DNA of 64,000 nucleotides from Methanoregulaceae archaeon (GTDB lineage Bacteria > Armatimonadota > Fimbriimonadia > Fimbriimonadales > Fimbriimonadaceae), in the NCBI GenBank assembly GCA_020850325.1, contig JADZEW010000008.1:62001-126000 (forward strand). Direction: 5' to 3'. Every line of letters begins with the position of its first letter. Within the stretch, counting starts at the first letter, position 1. Below, piece after piece: positions 7,109-15,108 of the stretch. A program made the position numbers and the translations under genes. The notes under the pieces were generated by a model, which searched no databases, had not been told where the DNA came from, and worked only from the letters and a program-made list of their open reading frames with translations.

Positions 7109-8788
7109 ATGCCTGAGGTTTGTATTCTTGGTGGAGGCCCCGCCGGGGCCACGGCGGCGATCTACCTGCGTAAGTTCGCGCCCGAATGGAATGTCACCGT
7201 GCTGGAGCGCGAGAAGTTTCCGCGCGACCATATCGGTGAGAGCTTGCTGCCGCCCGTGTGCTACCTGCTCGACGAGATGGGTGCGTGGGACAAGGTCGAA
7301 GCCGCCGACTTTCCGATCAAGATCGGGGCGACCTTCCGCTGGGGACAGTCCGACAAACTGTGGGATTTCAGCTTTCTGGGCCACGAAGAGTTCGACAACA
7401 AGGCCCGTCCGGGTCGATTCAAGGGACAACGGAAATTCACCGCGTTCCAGGTCGACCGCTCGGTGTTTGACAAGATCCTGTTGGATTACGCCGCGGAACT
7501 CGGCGCGACGGTGTACGAAGAGACGGCGGTTAAGGACGTCATCATGGACAGCGACCGAGTCGCGTCCGTCCACCTTGCGAACGGAGAGGAACTTACGCCG
7601 GACTACGTGCTCGACTGCACCGGCAACGCCGGGTTCCTGCGGCGAAAGCTGGGCATCGGCGCCGAAGAGCCTCCGTCGTTGAAGAACATCGCGATTTGGG
7701 ATTACTGGCAGAACGCGGAGTGGGCAGTCTCGCTGGGGACCGGCGGCACGCGCATCTTGGTGATGAGCGTCGAGTTCGGATGGCTGTGGTTCATCCCGAT
7801 CAGCCCAACCCGTACCAGTCTTGGACTCGTCGTGCCCGCTGAGTATTACAAGTCGTGCGGGTTGAACAAGGAAGAGCTGTACCGAAAAGGGATCGACGCC
7901 GAGCCCACGATCCGGCGGCTTGTCGAAAATGCAACGCCCGAAGGCAAGCTTGAGGCGACCAAAGATTGGTCCCACATCTGCGACCGCTTGACCGGCGAAA
8001 ACTGGTTCATGGTTGGCGAATGTGCGGGCTTTGCCGACCCGATTCTCTCCGCCGGTTTGACCCTTGCGATGACGGGCGCACGGGAGGCGGCCTTCAGCTT
8101 GATCGAACTTGAGCGGGGCGAGCAGCCCGCCGATTGGCTGAAAGCCAGCTACGAAGAGAACCAGAAGTCGCGGATCGGGCAGCATATCCGTTTTGCCAAC
8201 TTCTGGTACGCCGGGAACGGCATCTTTACGGATCTCCAACAACATACGACGGAGATCGCCAGGGCGAGCGGGCTGGAACTCGATCCCGGACAGGCGTTCC
8301 GCTGGCTGGGCACGGGTGGGTTCGCTCAGGACGATCCCGGCCTTGCGTCCGTGGGGGTCTTCAGCGTGGCCGCGATCAAGGAGTTCGCCTCCAAGTTCTT
8401 CCCCGGCCAGAACGACTGGAAGATCAACGAGTTCAACGAGTTTCGGCTCGACATCCACGGCGCCGAGCGGGTACCCATCCCGGTGTATAGCGACGGCCGC
8501 GTGCTGCCCGTGCTCTGCTACCGCAAAGATGGCAAGGCGTTGCCCATGCATGGGCTGTACCGGGTCGTGACCCACGCCCTCGGCAAGACGCACAAAGCCC
8601 GGCCCCTGCTCGCCGAACTGAGGTCGATGTACCAAGGGGACGAGCAGGGAGTGGGGCAGGCGCTTGAAGTCCTTGAGGCGATGGTCGAGACCGGATGGGT
8701 GAAGGCGAAGTTCAACAAGAATGAACCGAACCTCCGGTTCCACGTCGCTGGCAGCATCCGCGACACTTCGGACGTGTCCACCGCCTGA
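7109..8788 (+). CDS. Flavin-dependent halogenase-like FAD monooxygenase
   Basis: 559 residues. The N-terminal FAD dinucleotide-binding motif is GGGPAGATAA (residues 8-17). Three further hallmarks of FADH2-dependent halogenases are visible: Lys71 in FPIKIGATFRWG, matching the position of the catalytic lysine; WLWFIP at 225-230, matching WxWxIP; and FADPILSAG at 308-316, matching the FxxPxxSxG motif. About 120-150 C-terminal residues form an extra domain, as in phenol- and pyrrole-type halogenases. The expected activity is electrophilic chlorination or bromination of an aromatic substrate using reduced flavin. The substrate is unknown, and no flavin reductase or biosynthetic cluster is nearby. 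A geranylgeranyl-reductase-type oxidoreductase is the main alternative. The ATG at 7109 trims a 48-residue unsupported extension. Confidence 0.75.
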   Translation: MPEVCILGGGPAGATAAIYLRKFAPEWNVTVLEREKFPRDHIGESLLPPVCYLLDEMGAWDKVEAADFPIKIGATFRWGQSDKLWDFSFLGHEEFDNKARPGRFKGQRKFTAFQVDRSVFDKILLDYAAELGATVYEETAVKDVIMDSDRVASVHLANGEELTPDYVLDCTGNAGFLRRKLGIGAEEPPSLKNIAIWDYWQNAEWAVSLGTGGTRILVMSVEFGWLWFIPISPTRTSLGLVVPAEYYKSCGLNKEELYRKGIDAEPTIRRLVENATPEGKLEATKDWSHICDRLTGENWFMVGECAGFADPILSAGLTLAMTGAREAAFSLIELERGEQPADWLKASYEENQKSRIGQHIRFANFWYAGNGIFTDLQQHTTEIARASGLELDPGQAFRWLGTGGFAQDDPGLASVGVFSVAAIKEFASKFFPGQNDWKINEFNEFRLDIHGAERVPIPVYSDGRVLPVLCYRKDGKALPMHGLYRVVTHALGKTHKARPLLAELRSMYQGDEQGVGQALEVLEAMVETGWVKAKFNKNEPNLRFHVAGSIRDTSDVSTA

Positions 8789-8789
8789 C

Positions 8790-9098
8790 ATGGCAAGTGA
8801 ACTCGTTCAGGAGCTTTACGATTGGGTCCGTCGCGTTCCGGCGGGACGTTGCGTGGCGTATGGCGACCTCGGCCAAGCCCTGTCGCAACCCGTCAGCGGC
8901 TACCTGGTCGGCCGGTGGATGGCGTCGTGTCCGCCCGATGCTCCGTGGTGGCGGGTCGTCGCGAAATCGGGTGACTTACCGGTTCACAAGCGTGACCCCG
9001 CCCTCGCTCGCGAGCAAGAAAACTTGCTCTCAAAAGAAGGAATACCCGTCCTTGAGGGACGGGTAGACATGTCGCGATTCGGCTGGTACCCCGACTAG
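8790..9098 (+). CDS. Alkyltransferase-like (ATL) DNA-binding protein
   Basis: 102 residues, the size and sequence of the MGMT DNA-binding domain without the N-terminal domain. It has VPAGRCVAYGDLGQAL and then APWWRVVAKSG at 51-61, where O6-alkylguanine transferases have PCHRV. Trp replaces the alkyl-accepting Cys, which defines alkyltransferase-like proteins. They bind O6-alkylguanine and pass it to nucleotide excision repair rather than dealkylating it. The family more often reads PWHR, so the second Trp (PWWR) is unusual. The ATG at 8790 starts one base after the halogenase stop, so the two are likely co-transcribed. The 3' end overlaps the convergent Bax-inhibitor gene by 4 bases. Confidence 0.85.
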   Translation: MASELVQELYDWVRRVPAGRCVAYGDLGQALSQPVSGYLVGRWMASCPPDAPWWRVVAKSGDLPVHKRDPALAREQENLLSKEGIPVLEGRVDMSRFGWYPD

Positions 9099-9841
9099 CG
9101 GCGAAGCTTGGCAAGCAGCCGCAGAATCTCGATGTAGAGCCACACGACGGTGACCAGGAGTCCGAAAGAGGCGTACCACTCGGTCGCCTTCGGGGCACCC
9201 AGCGCCTGCATCTGCTCAATGAAATCGAAATCGATGATTAGGTTCAGTGAGGCAATCGTGATACAGAACAGCGAGAACACGATGCCGATCGGCCCTGAAC
9301 TGTGAATGTAGGGCACCTGCACCCCAAACAGGCCCAGCAAGAGCGTAAGTCCGTAGGTTACGACAATGCCAAGCGTGCATGCGATCACGACCGACTTGAA
9401 CTTCTCCGTCGCCTTGATGAGCCCCGCCCGATACGCCAGCAACATCGAGACAAATACGCCCATCGTGAGGGCAACCGCCATGAGGGCGATGCCTTCGTAG
9501 CGCTGGTTCAGCATCGACGAAAGAGCGCCAAGAAAGACGCCTTGCGCCACGGCATACACGGGCGATAAGAACGCGGCGGTTCTCGGCACGAACGAGATCA
9601 CGAGGCCTAGGATGAAGCCTACGATTAACGAGCCGAGTAGCCACGGCATCCACACTTCCGGCTGTGCCGGATTCGAAGCCACCATGTACCACGTGTACGA
9701 TGCCCCGGCGAGCAAGAAGAGCAGCAACAGGCTGGACTTCATGATCACCCCGTTGACGGTCATCGTTGCCGACGAGTCGTGCCCCGTAACGGCTACGCGG
9801 TGAAAAACATCTTCCCGCAATGTCGGATTGGATCCTCTCAT
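9095..9841 (-). CDS. Bax inhibitor-1/YccA family membrane protein
   Basis: 248 residues with seven hydrophobic segments, starting after a polar 30-residue N-terminus (MRGSNPTLREDVF). It shows the Bax1-I pattern: PVYAVAQGVFLGALSSML, GLIKATEKFKSVV, then PIGIVFSLFCITIASLNLIIDF and a C-terminal ATEWYASFGLLVTVVWLYIE. Family members are inner-membrane proteins with proposed calcium-leak or protease-regulator roles, and no enzymatic reaction is established. A Shine-Dalgarno-like AGGAG lies about 9 bases before the ATG. The gene is convergent with the ATL gene. Confidence 0.9.
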   Translation of the reverse strand: MRGSNPTLREDVFHRVAVTGHDSSATMTVNGVIMKSSLLLLFLLAGASYTWYMVASNPAQPEVWMPWLLGSLIVGFILGLVISFVPRTAAFLSPVYAVAQGVFLGALSSMLNQRYEGIALMAVALTMGVFVSMLLAYRAGLIKATEKFKSVVIACTLGIVVTYGLTLLLGLFGVQVPYIHSSGPIGIVFSLFCITIASLNLIIDFDFIEQMQALGAPKATEWYASFGLLVTVVWLYIEILRLLAKLRR

Positions 9842-9921
9842 CGTTCTAAACTCCTAACGCTCCTTATGATACGATATGACGTGCGTCAAAGGGTCCGTGA
9901 CGCCGGATTTGCTTTGTGAAC

Positions 9922-10422
9922 ATGGAATACCTCGATCTTCGCTACTTGGAGGGCAGCAGCCTTACTTTGGATCGCCCGGAAGGATCGTCGGACATGAGGG
10001 CGATCATCGAGGGCGATCGGTGTGTCCTTGGTGCGCGCTTACGGCGGGTGTTTCCCTTGTCTCACCCTGACCGCTACTTCTCGCTTCAGGATGGGGAGGG
10101 CAAGGAAGTCGGCATTGTGCGATCGCTCGATGAACTCGATCATGCCTCGCGGAGGGTCGCTGAGCAGGAAATCGACTGGAGGTACTTCACCCCAAAGATC
10201 TTGAAGCTCAACTCGGTGAAGCAGGAGGGCGGCTTGTGGACATTCGACGTGCTGACGTCGCGTGGCCCCATCCAGTTCTATGTGCGCAACTGGCGTGACT
10301 CCTCGTCAGAGATTGCGCCGGGTCGCTTCCTGATCCAGAGCGTCGACGGCCAACGGTTCGAGATCGAGGACTATAGCCGGCTCGATTCTGCCAGCCAGTT
10401 GCTCATCGAGCAACTGTTCTAG
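9922..10422 (+). CDS. DUF1854 domain-containing protein
   Basis: 166 residues matching the DUF1854 pattern: RRVFPLSHPDRYFSLQDGEG, KEVGIVRSLDELDHASRRV, a WRYFTPKI segment, then GPIQFYVRNWRD and VDGQRFEIEDYSRLDSAS near the C-terminus. The family is often found next to ABC transporters linked to cyanophycin metabolism, but no such transporter is here. Instead it is followed 6 bases later by comF. The frame also offers a GTG at 9916, two codons upstream. The ATG is preferred, without strong evidence. Confidence 0.8.
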   Translation: MEYLDLRYLEGSSLTLDRPEGSSDMRAIIEGDRCVLGARLRRVFPLSHPDRYFSLQDGEGKEVGIVRSLDELDHASRRVAEQEIDWRYFTPKILKLNSVKQEGGLWTFDVLTSRGPIQFYVRNWRDSSSEIAPGRFLIQSVDGQRFEIEDYSRLDSASQLLIEQLF

Positions 10423-10428
10423 GGCGAT

Positions 10429-11037
10429 ATGGACTGGCTGGCCATCTTCTATCCGACCAAGTGCGCCCTATGCGCAAGGAGCGGCGAAGCCGTCATCTGC
10501 GAGCGGTGCGCCGCGGAGATGGAGCCCTTGCCGGACGAACCGTCGTTGACAGAGGGACCGCTAACTCGCCGAGTTGCCTATCTCGACTACACCGGCCGTG
10601 CGGCCCAAGCGGTGCGGCGGCTCAAGTACGACCGAGTAACTTCCCATGCCGCGCTGATGAGCCGTCAGATGGCCGAGTTGGCGGAGCGGACTGGAGTGGA
10701 TCAGGTCGATGCGGTCGTCCCCGTGCCGATCCACTGGAGCCGACGATGTCTACGGGGATTCAATCAAGCCGAGCTGCTCGCCGAGGCGTTCCCCGAGGTT
10801 CAGTTAGGGCTACTTCGGCGTATCCGACCGACCCGGCCCCAAGTGGGACTCAGTACGGACGAGCGGCTGAACAACCTCCAAGGGGCCTTTCTGGCCGATG
10901 ATCGAGTCAAGGATCAGTCGATCCTCTTGCTCGACGATGTGACGACGAGCGGCGGTACCGCCCTCGAATGCGCCAGAACCCTGCTCGAAAGAGGAGCGCG
11001 CGAAGTCTCACTCATCACCTACGCGACTGGCGGATAG
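10429..11037 (+). CDS. comF: ComF family phosphoribosyltransferase-like protein
   Basis: 202 residues. An N-terminal zinc-binding segment (CALCARSG, then CERC) is followed by the ComF body with PVPIHWSRRCLRGFNQAELL and the phosphoribosyltransferase PRPP-binding loop ILLLDDVTTSGGTA at about 164-177. ComF proteins are needed for DNA uptake in naturally competent bacteria and act on the cytoplasmic side, with the reaction still unclear. The gene follows DUF1854 by 6 bases and ends just before a strong stem-loop. Confidence 0.9.
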   Translation: MDWLAIFYPTKCALCARSGEAVICERCAAEMEPLPDEPSLTEGPLTRRVAYLDYTGRAAQAVRRLKYDRVTSHAALMSRQMAELAERTGVDQVDAVVPVPIHWSRRCLRGFNQAELLAEAFPEVQLGLLRRIRPTRPQVGLSTDERLNNLQGAFLADDRVKDQSILLLDDVTTSGGTALECARTLLERGAREVSLITYATGG

Positions 11038-11047
11038 ACAGACGCAA

Positions 11048-11081
11048 ATGAGAGCGCGCCCACGAAGGGGTGCGCTCTCAT
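11048..11081. terminator. Bidirectional terminator hairpin
   Basis: A perfect 10-bp inverted repeat (ATGAGAGCGC against GCGCTCTCAT) with a 14-base loop lies between comF and the convergent PEP-CTERM gene. Its position fits shared termination. There is no T-run. Confidence 0.65.
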
Positions 11082-11100
11082 ACAGGGATGATCAGAGGGA

Positions 11101-11709
11101 TTAGCTTTGTTTGCGTCGTCGCATTAGGGCAGCGACACCGATTCCCAGGGCGGCCATGGTGGCTGGCTCCGGAACGACTTGGATGTTCTGATTAACTTGG
11201 CCGATAGAGGCACGATCGAATCCGACAGTGTCGGTCGCCGAAAGCGTAAAGAACTTCTTAGCCCTCATTCGCTCAACGGAACGGCTGAAGTTAATCGTGC
11301 CTGACCAGTTGGTGGGGCCACCTGGGTTGAACACGTGGCTGATCACGCCAATCGGACCGCCGGAAACTTCGTTGCCCAGGCTGTCGAGTTCGAAGATCTG
11401 CTCCTGAAAGAAGATCGTGCCCGAACCCGCAAGTGCGGCGCCGAGATTGATGCCCACTTCGTTCGCCACCGCCGGGCCGGGGGTGTGAGCGTCGTATTGG
11501 ATATTCAACGTGCCAGCGCGGAGCGGATTGACCGGGTCGCCGACAATCGCGTTCGGCAAGAAGAAACTGACCGAGTTGCCTAGAGAGGTCCACGTGGCGC
11601 CCACCGACAGTGGAGGAGCCTCGACGATGATGTTTGAGAATGAGGCTGCGTGTGCGGCGGTAACCGTACAGAGCGCGATACCAATAGAAATGAACTTGAG
11701 TGTCTTCAT
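11101..11709 (-). CDS. PEP-CTERM sorting domain protein, paralogue 1
   Basis: 202 residues with a signal peptide (MKTLKFISIGIALCTVTAAHA), a beta-rich middle and a C-terminal VPEP tag with helix and Arg/Lys tail (MRRRKQS). The body is clearly homologous to the protein encoded at 11878-12480: both share APPLS.GAT, SISFF/SVSFF, AIVGDP, VFNPGG/TFNPGG, TNW and KKFF blocks in the same order. This is a recent tandem duplication. The ATG at 11709 has an AGGGA ribosome site. The product is expected on the cell surface after exosortase processing. Confidence 0.85.
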   Translation of the reverse strand: MKTLKFISIGIALCTVTAAHAASFSNIIVEAPPLSVGATWTSLGNSVSFFLPNAIVGDPVNPLRAGTLNIQYDAHTPGPAVANEVGINLGAALAGSGTIFFQEQIFELDSLGNEVSGGPIGVISHVFNPGGPTNWSGTINFSRSVERMRAKKFFTLSATDTVGFDRASIGQVNQNIQVVPEPATMAALGIGVAALMRRRKQS

Positions 11710-11762
11710 ATCCAATCCCTAATCTGTTCTATGCAATTTAAATGCCAATCGTGTCCAAACGT

Positions 11763-11796
11763 TCACTTTCCAGGCAAAACTGGCAAGGAAGTGAAC
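11763..11796. repeat. Imperfect inverted repeat upstream of paralogue 1
   Basis: TTCACTTTCC pairs with GGAAGTGAA, one base bulged, around an inner CCAG/CTGG pair. It lies 54 bases before the start of PEP-CTERM paralogue 1, so it could be an operator or part of the leader. It could also be a second terminator for paralogue 2. Confidence 0.4.
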
Positions 11797-11835
11797 GGTG
11801 CGCCGGTTACAGTGGAGCGCCCTTCCTAGGGCAAC

Positions 11836-11857
11836 GGGGAAGCGTTTCTGCTTCCCC
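11836..11857 (-). terminator. Terminator hairpin of PEP-CTERM paralogue 2
   Basis: A perfect 8-bp stem (GGGGAAGC against GCTTCCCC) with a 6-base loop lies 20 bases past the stop codon of the gene ending at 11878. Confidence 0.6.
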
Positions 11858-11877
11858 TGATCTCGACATGTCGTCGA

Positions 11878-12480
11878 TCAGTTCTTGCGCTTGCGACGCA
11901 GGAGAGCCGTCACGCCGATTCCAAGTGCGGCCAACGTTGCCGGCTCAGGAACGACTTGGACATTCTGGTTGACGAGGCCAATCGCGGCGAGGTCGAAGTC
12001 GACGGTATCAACCGCCGAAAGCTCGAAGAACTTCTTCGCGCGGAATCGCTCCACCTGACGATCAAACGTGATCGTGCCGTTCCAGTTGGTCGCGCCGCCG
12101 GGATTGAAGGTGTGGCTGGCCGTACCGATCGGGCCGCCAATCTCATTGCCCAGCGAGTTAATCTCGTAAACCTGCTCGAGGAAAGAGACCATGCCGGAAC
12201 CTGCGAGGGCAACTCCGAGGTTCACTCCAACTTGCGCGGCGTAAGCCGGCGCGGCCGTAAAGACATCGTATTCAATAGTTAGGACGCCGGCGCGGAGCGG
12301 ATCGACGGGATCGCCTACGATTGCGCTCGGAACGAAGAAGCTGATTGAGTTACCCGAGGTGTTGAACGTGGCACCGTCGGAAAGAGGCGGAGCCTGAAAC
12401 GTGACGTTCGAGAACGTGATCGCCGCCGCACTGCCAGAAATGGTCAAACCCAAAGCAATCGATACAAGTTTGTAGTGCAT
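11878..12480 (-). CDS. PEP-CTERM sorting domain protein, paralogue 2
   Basis: 200 residues: signal peptide (LVSIALGLTISGSAAA), a body homologous to the neighbour at 11101, and a C-terminal VPEPATLAALGIGVTALLRR tag. The start at ATG 12480 is preceded by GGGGAG 8 bases upstream. The open frame continues another 283 codons upstream, but that part is antisense to surE and is not believable. The divergent surE gene starts 126 bases away. Confidence 0.85.
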   Translation of the reverse strand: MHYKLVSIALGLTISGSAAAITFSNVTFQAPPLSDGATFNTSGNSISFFVPSAIVGDPVDPLRAGVLTIEYDVFTAAPAYAAQVGVNLGVALAGSGMVSFLEQVYEINSLGNEIGGPIGTASHTFNPGGATNWNGTITFDRQVERFRAKKFFELSAVDTVDFDLAAIGLVNQNVQVVPEPATLAALGIGVTALLRRKRKN

Positions 12481-12606
12481 GAAAATCTCTCCCCACCATG
12501 GTACACGAACCCTTCGGGCCCGGCGGGTCAAGTTAGCAAAAACTGGTATCTCGCAGATTCGATCCCGGCAAGAAACCTTGGGGCTCACGCGGGTACACCT
12601 TACGGG

Positions 12607-13380
12607 ATGCGCATCCTCATCACCAATGACGACGGAATCCAGGCGGAGGGGTTGAGGGCGCTCGTCGAGGTCGCGCAGGATTACGGGACCGTCAAGGTCG
12701 TTGCACCCGACCGCGAGCGCAGCGCGTGCGGCCACGCGATGACCTTGCATGACCCACTCCGAGCGAGGCCCGTGACGTCGCTCGGACACGAAGCCCTCGA
12801 AGTCAATGGGGTACCTGTCGACTGTGTGAACATCGCCCTCACCGTCCTCTGGCCCGATAGGTGCGACCTGGTGCTGAGTGGCTTCAATAACGGCCCCAAC
12901 CTCGGCTTCGACGTGACTTACTCCGGCACCGTCGCCGGAGCCATGGAAGGGTGTATCAACGGCATCCGTTCGGTTGCCCTCTCGATGGCGAGTTTCGTCT
13001 CCGGGGCTCCCATCCACTATGAGACCGGGAAGCAGTGGCTGCGCGAGAACTGGGAACTGCTCGTGACCGCTCCGCTTCCCGAGTTGACCTTCCTCAATGT
13101 GAACATCCCGTCGATCGCACCGATCGAGTTGCGAGGAACCCGGGTCGTCGGCATGGGCAAGCGGGTCTATGAAGACCGGGTCGAGGTTCGCCACGATCCG
13201 TGGAATCGGCCTTACTACTGGCAGGGTGGTGTTGTGGTCATGGATCGGAACCAGCCCGGGACCGACGTTCAGGCAGTCTCCGATGGCTTTGCATCGGTGA
13301 CCCCGATCACGCTGGACTGGACCCACCATGCCGCCTGCGAATCCCTAGCTCATCACTTTCGTTCCGGCGTTCCCACATGA
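12607..13380 (+). CDS. surE: 5'/3'-nucleotidase SurE
   Basis: 257 residues. Metal-binding and catalytic SurE blocks are all present: ITNDDGIQAEGLRAL at the N-terminus, PDRERSACGHAMTL, the Asn-containing SGFNNGPNLG, and DVTYSGTVAGAMEG. SurE dephosphorylates nucleoside 5' and 3' monophosphates and short polyphosphates in the cytoplasm. The ATG at 12607 is where family similarity begins. The stop overlaps the next gene by four bases (ATGA), so the VanZ-like gene is translated with it. Confidence 0.95.
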   Translation: MRILITNDDGIQAEGLRALVEVAQDYGTVKVVAPDRERSACGHAMTLHDPLRARPVTSLGHEALEVNGVPVDCVNIALTVLWPDRCDLVLSGFNNGPNLGFDVTYSGTVAGAMEGCINGIRSVALSMASFVSGAPIHYETGKQWLRENWELLVTAPLPELTFLNVNIPSIAPIELRGTRVVGMGKRVYEDRVEVRHDPWNRPYYWQGGVVVMDRNQPGTDVQAVSDGFASVTPITLDWTHHAACESLAHHFRSGVPT

Positions 13381-14090
13381 GGCTCGTTGCGTGGTTTCTC
13401 TTCGGCTTCGTCGGCACGGCGGCCTATGGCCTCGCCATGAATGCCATCGATATCCCAGTGTGGCCGGTCGTCGCGATGGCCCTGATCGTGGGTTCGTTGC
13501 TGATGCGGGTGCCCGCGCTCGAGGCGTCAGCGGTCGCGAGCACGGTGACCTACGCCGCACTCTTTGCGTTGGCGTACTTGCGCTCGTTTGAGCCGCTCGA
13601 AGTCTCGGAACGAATGCAGACCGTCGTCGCGGTAACGAGAATCGGATTGATCGGCACGATCCTCATTGCGGGGGGCGTTACGCTCAAGCAACTGGGCGAG
13701 GAAAAGATCCGCCGTGGCACCTTCCTGTTGGCGGCGCTAGCGATGGGGGCGTTGATCGCCTACGTGAGCGGTAACGCGGGCAGCGCGACTCCCATGCGCG
13801 GATGGCTGTCTGACTACTTCTCGCCCGAGGTCGTCGACGCGATCGTTTGGACCTTCCGAAAATCTGTCCATGTGGTCTTTTACGGGGTGATGGCGTTCTG
13901 CCTCTACCGATCCGCTCGGGGCTACAAGTACGCGGCCATACTGGCCGCGGTCTTCGCTCTGACCCATGGTGTGTTCGACGAGATTCGCCAGTCGACGATC
14001 AACACACGGTACGGGACTCCGATCGACTTGCTGTTCGATGGAGCAGGAGTTACGATCGGGCTGGCGATCGCCAAGCGAAAGCGGCGCTAG
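13377..14090 (+). CDS. VanZ-like family membrane protein
   Basis: 237 residues with about seven membrane helices. The C-terminal half carries the VanZ-like signature: FRKSVHVVFYGVMAFCLYRS, then ALTHGVFDEIRQ and RYGTPIDLLFDGAGVTIGL. VanZ-like proteins are uncharacterised except for teicoplanin resistance by VanZ itself, and there is no van cluster here. The ATG overlaps the surE stop. The gene ends 1 base before the convergent CNNM gene. Confidence 0.8.
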   Translation: MRLVAWFLFGFVGTAAYGLAMNAIDIPVWPVVAMALIVGSLLMRVPALEASAVASTVTYAALFALAYLRSFEPLEVSERMQTVVAVTRIGLIGTILIAGGVTLKQLGEEKIRRGTFLLAALAMGALIAYVSGNAGSATPMRGWLSDYFSPEVVDAIVWTFRKSVHVVFYGVMAFCLYRSARGYKYAAILAAVFALTHGVFDEIRQSTINTRYGTPIDLLFDGAGVTIGLAIAKRKRR

Positions 14091-14091
14091 C

Positions 14092-15105
14092 CTAGTGGAT
14101 GGACACGATCTCACCCAGAACGAGTTCCACGAGATCGTTGAGCGACGCGAGTCCAATGATGTGGCCGTGGTCGTCGCCGATGAACGCCAGGCGCGCTTGC
14201 GAGCCGCGGAGCGTGTTCAACGTTTGGAGCGCGGTCGCTGATTTGGGAATCCTCATGCACGGCATGAGGCACGCGCGAACGCTTTCGAGCGTCGGGTTCG
14301 GATAGGCGAACAAAAGCTCGCGGACTTTGACGTAGCCGACGACGTTGTCCAGATTCCCCTCGGCAACGGGAATCTGCGAACGATCGACCTTAAGCCGCGT
14401 GGCTAGGTGAGCCGGATCGTTCGAGTTTAAGTCGATCCAGGCAATCTGGTTCCGAGGCGTCATCACTTCGGTGATCTTTCGATCGCTGAGCGCGAGGGCA
14501 TTGCGCACAATCTCGAACTCGCTGGGATCGATGAGCTTATCGCGGCGGCCCTCGCGCAGGAGAGTCAGCACATCCCGCTCGGTGAAATCGCTATCCCCCG
14601 TGTCCCGAAGGCGGAGCGTCTTGGCGAACGCATCCACCGTCCAGTTGAGCGCCTTCAAGATCGGCCCCGTGCCCTTGATCCAAATCCACGCCGCCCGCGC
14701 GAAGAACATCGCGGTCCAATCCGCGTAGGCGAACGCGATCCTCTTGGGCAGCAGGTTGACGAACACGGTCAGCAACAAGGTCAGAGCGATGGTCGCGGTC
14801 CAGAAGCCAGCGGATTGGGCGGACGCCGGGTTCAGGCCGCGCGACTCAAACCAGACGCTCAGTGGTTGGCTGAATAGCCGACTTGAGAGCAACCCCATCA
14901 CCGTGGAAGTCAGCGTCATCGCCAGTTGCGAACCGGCAAGGTACCAGCGAGGCGCGCGCAGATAAAGGACGGCCAGCTTCGCCCGACGATCGCCCTGCTC
15001 GGCAAGCGCCAGTAATCGATCGCGCCGCGTCGAAAAGGTCGCCATTTCGGCGGCCACGATGATCGCGGACAACACGGCGAGCAGGCCGTACAGGATGTAG
15101 AGCAT
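14092..15105 (-). CDS. CNNM/CorC-type transporter (DUF21 and CBS domains)
   Basis: 337 residues. The N-terminal DUF21 membrane domain has three to four helices (LAVLSAIIVAAEMATFSTRRDR..., LAMTLTSTVMGLL). A CBS pair follows with the linker VMTPRNQIAWIDL and a second CBS ending DDHGHIIGLASLNDLVE. The usual C-terminal CorC/HlyC domain is absent, so it is shorter than most members. CNNM/CorC proteins are linked to magnesium or sodium-coupled cation efflux. It starts 3 bases after the HerA-like gene stops and is likely in one operon with it. Confidence 0.85.
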   Translation of the reverse strand: MLYILYGLLAVLSAIIVAAEMATFSTRRDRLLALAEQGDRRAKLAVLYLRAPRWYLAGSQLAMTLTSTVMGLLSSRLFSQPLSVWFESRGLNPASAQSAGFWTATIALTLLLTVFVNLLPKRIAFAYADWTAMFFARAAWIWIKGTGPILKALNWTVDAFAKTLRLRDTGDSDFTERDVLTLLREGRRDKLIDPSEFEIVRNALALSDRKITEVMTPRNQIAWIDLNSNDPAHLATRLKVDRSQIPVAEGNLDNVVGYVKVRELLFAYPNPTLESVRACLMPCMRIPKSATALQTLNTLRGSQARLAFIGDDHGHIIGLASLNDLVELVLGEIVSIH

Positions 15106-15108
15106 CGT

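Noticed and set aside
6920-8791. Open frame of 623 codons antisense to the halogenase-like gene
   Set aside because: It is a shadow of strong codon bias. The plus-strand frame carries intact FAD and halogenase motifs and this frame shows none.
12481-13329. Upstream extension of PEP-CTERM paralogue 2 to 483 residues
   Set aside because: It is antisense to surE and would remove the signal peptide from the N-terminus.
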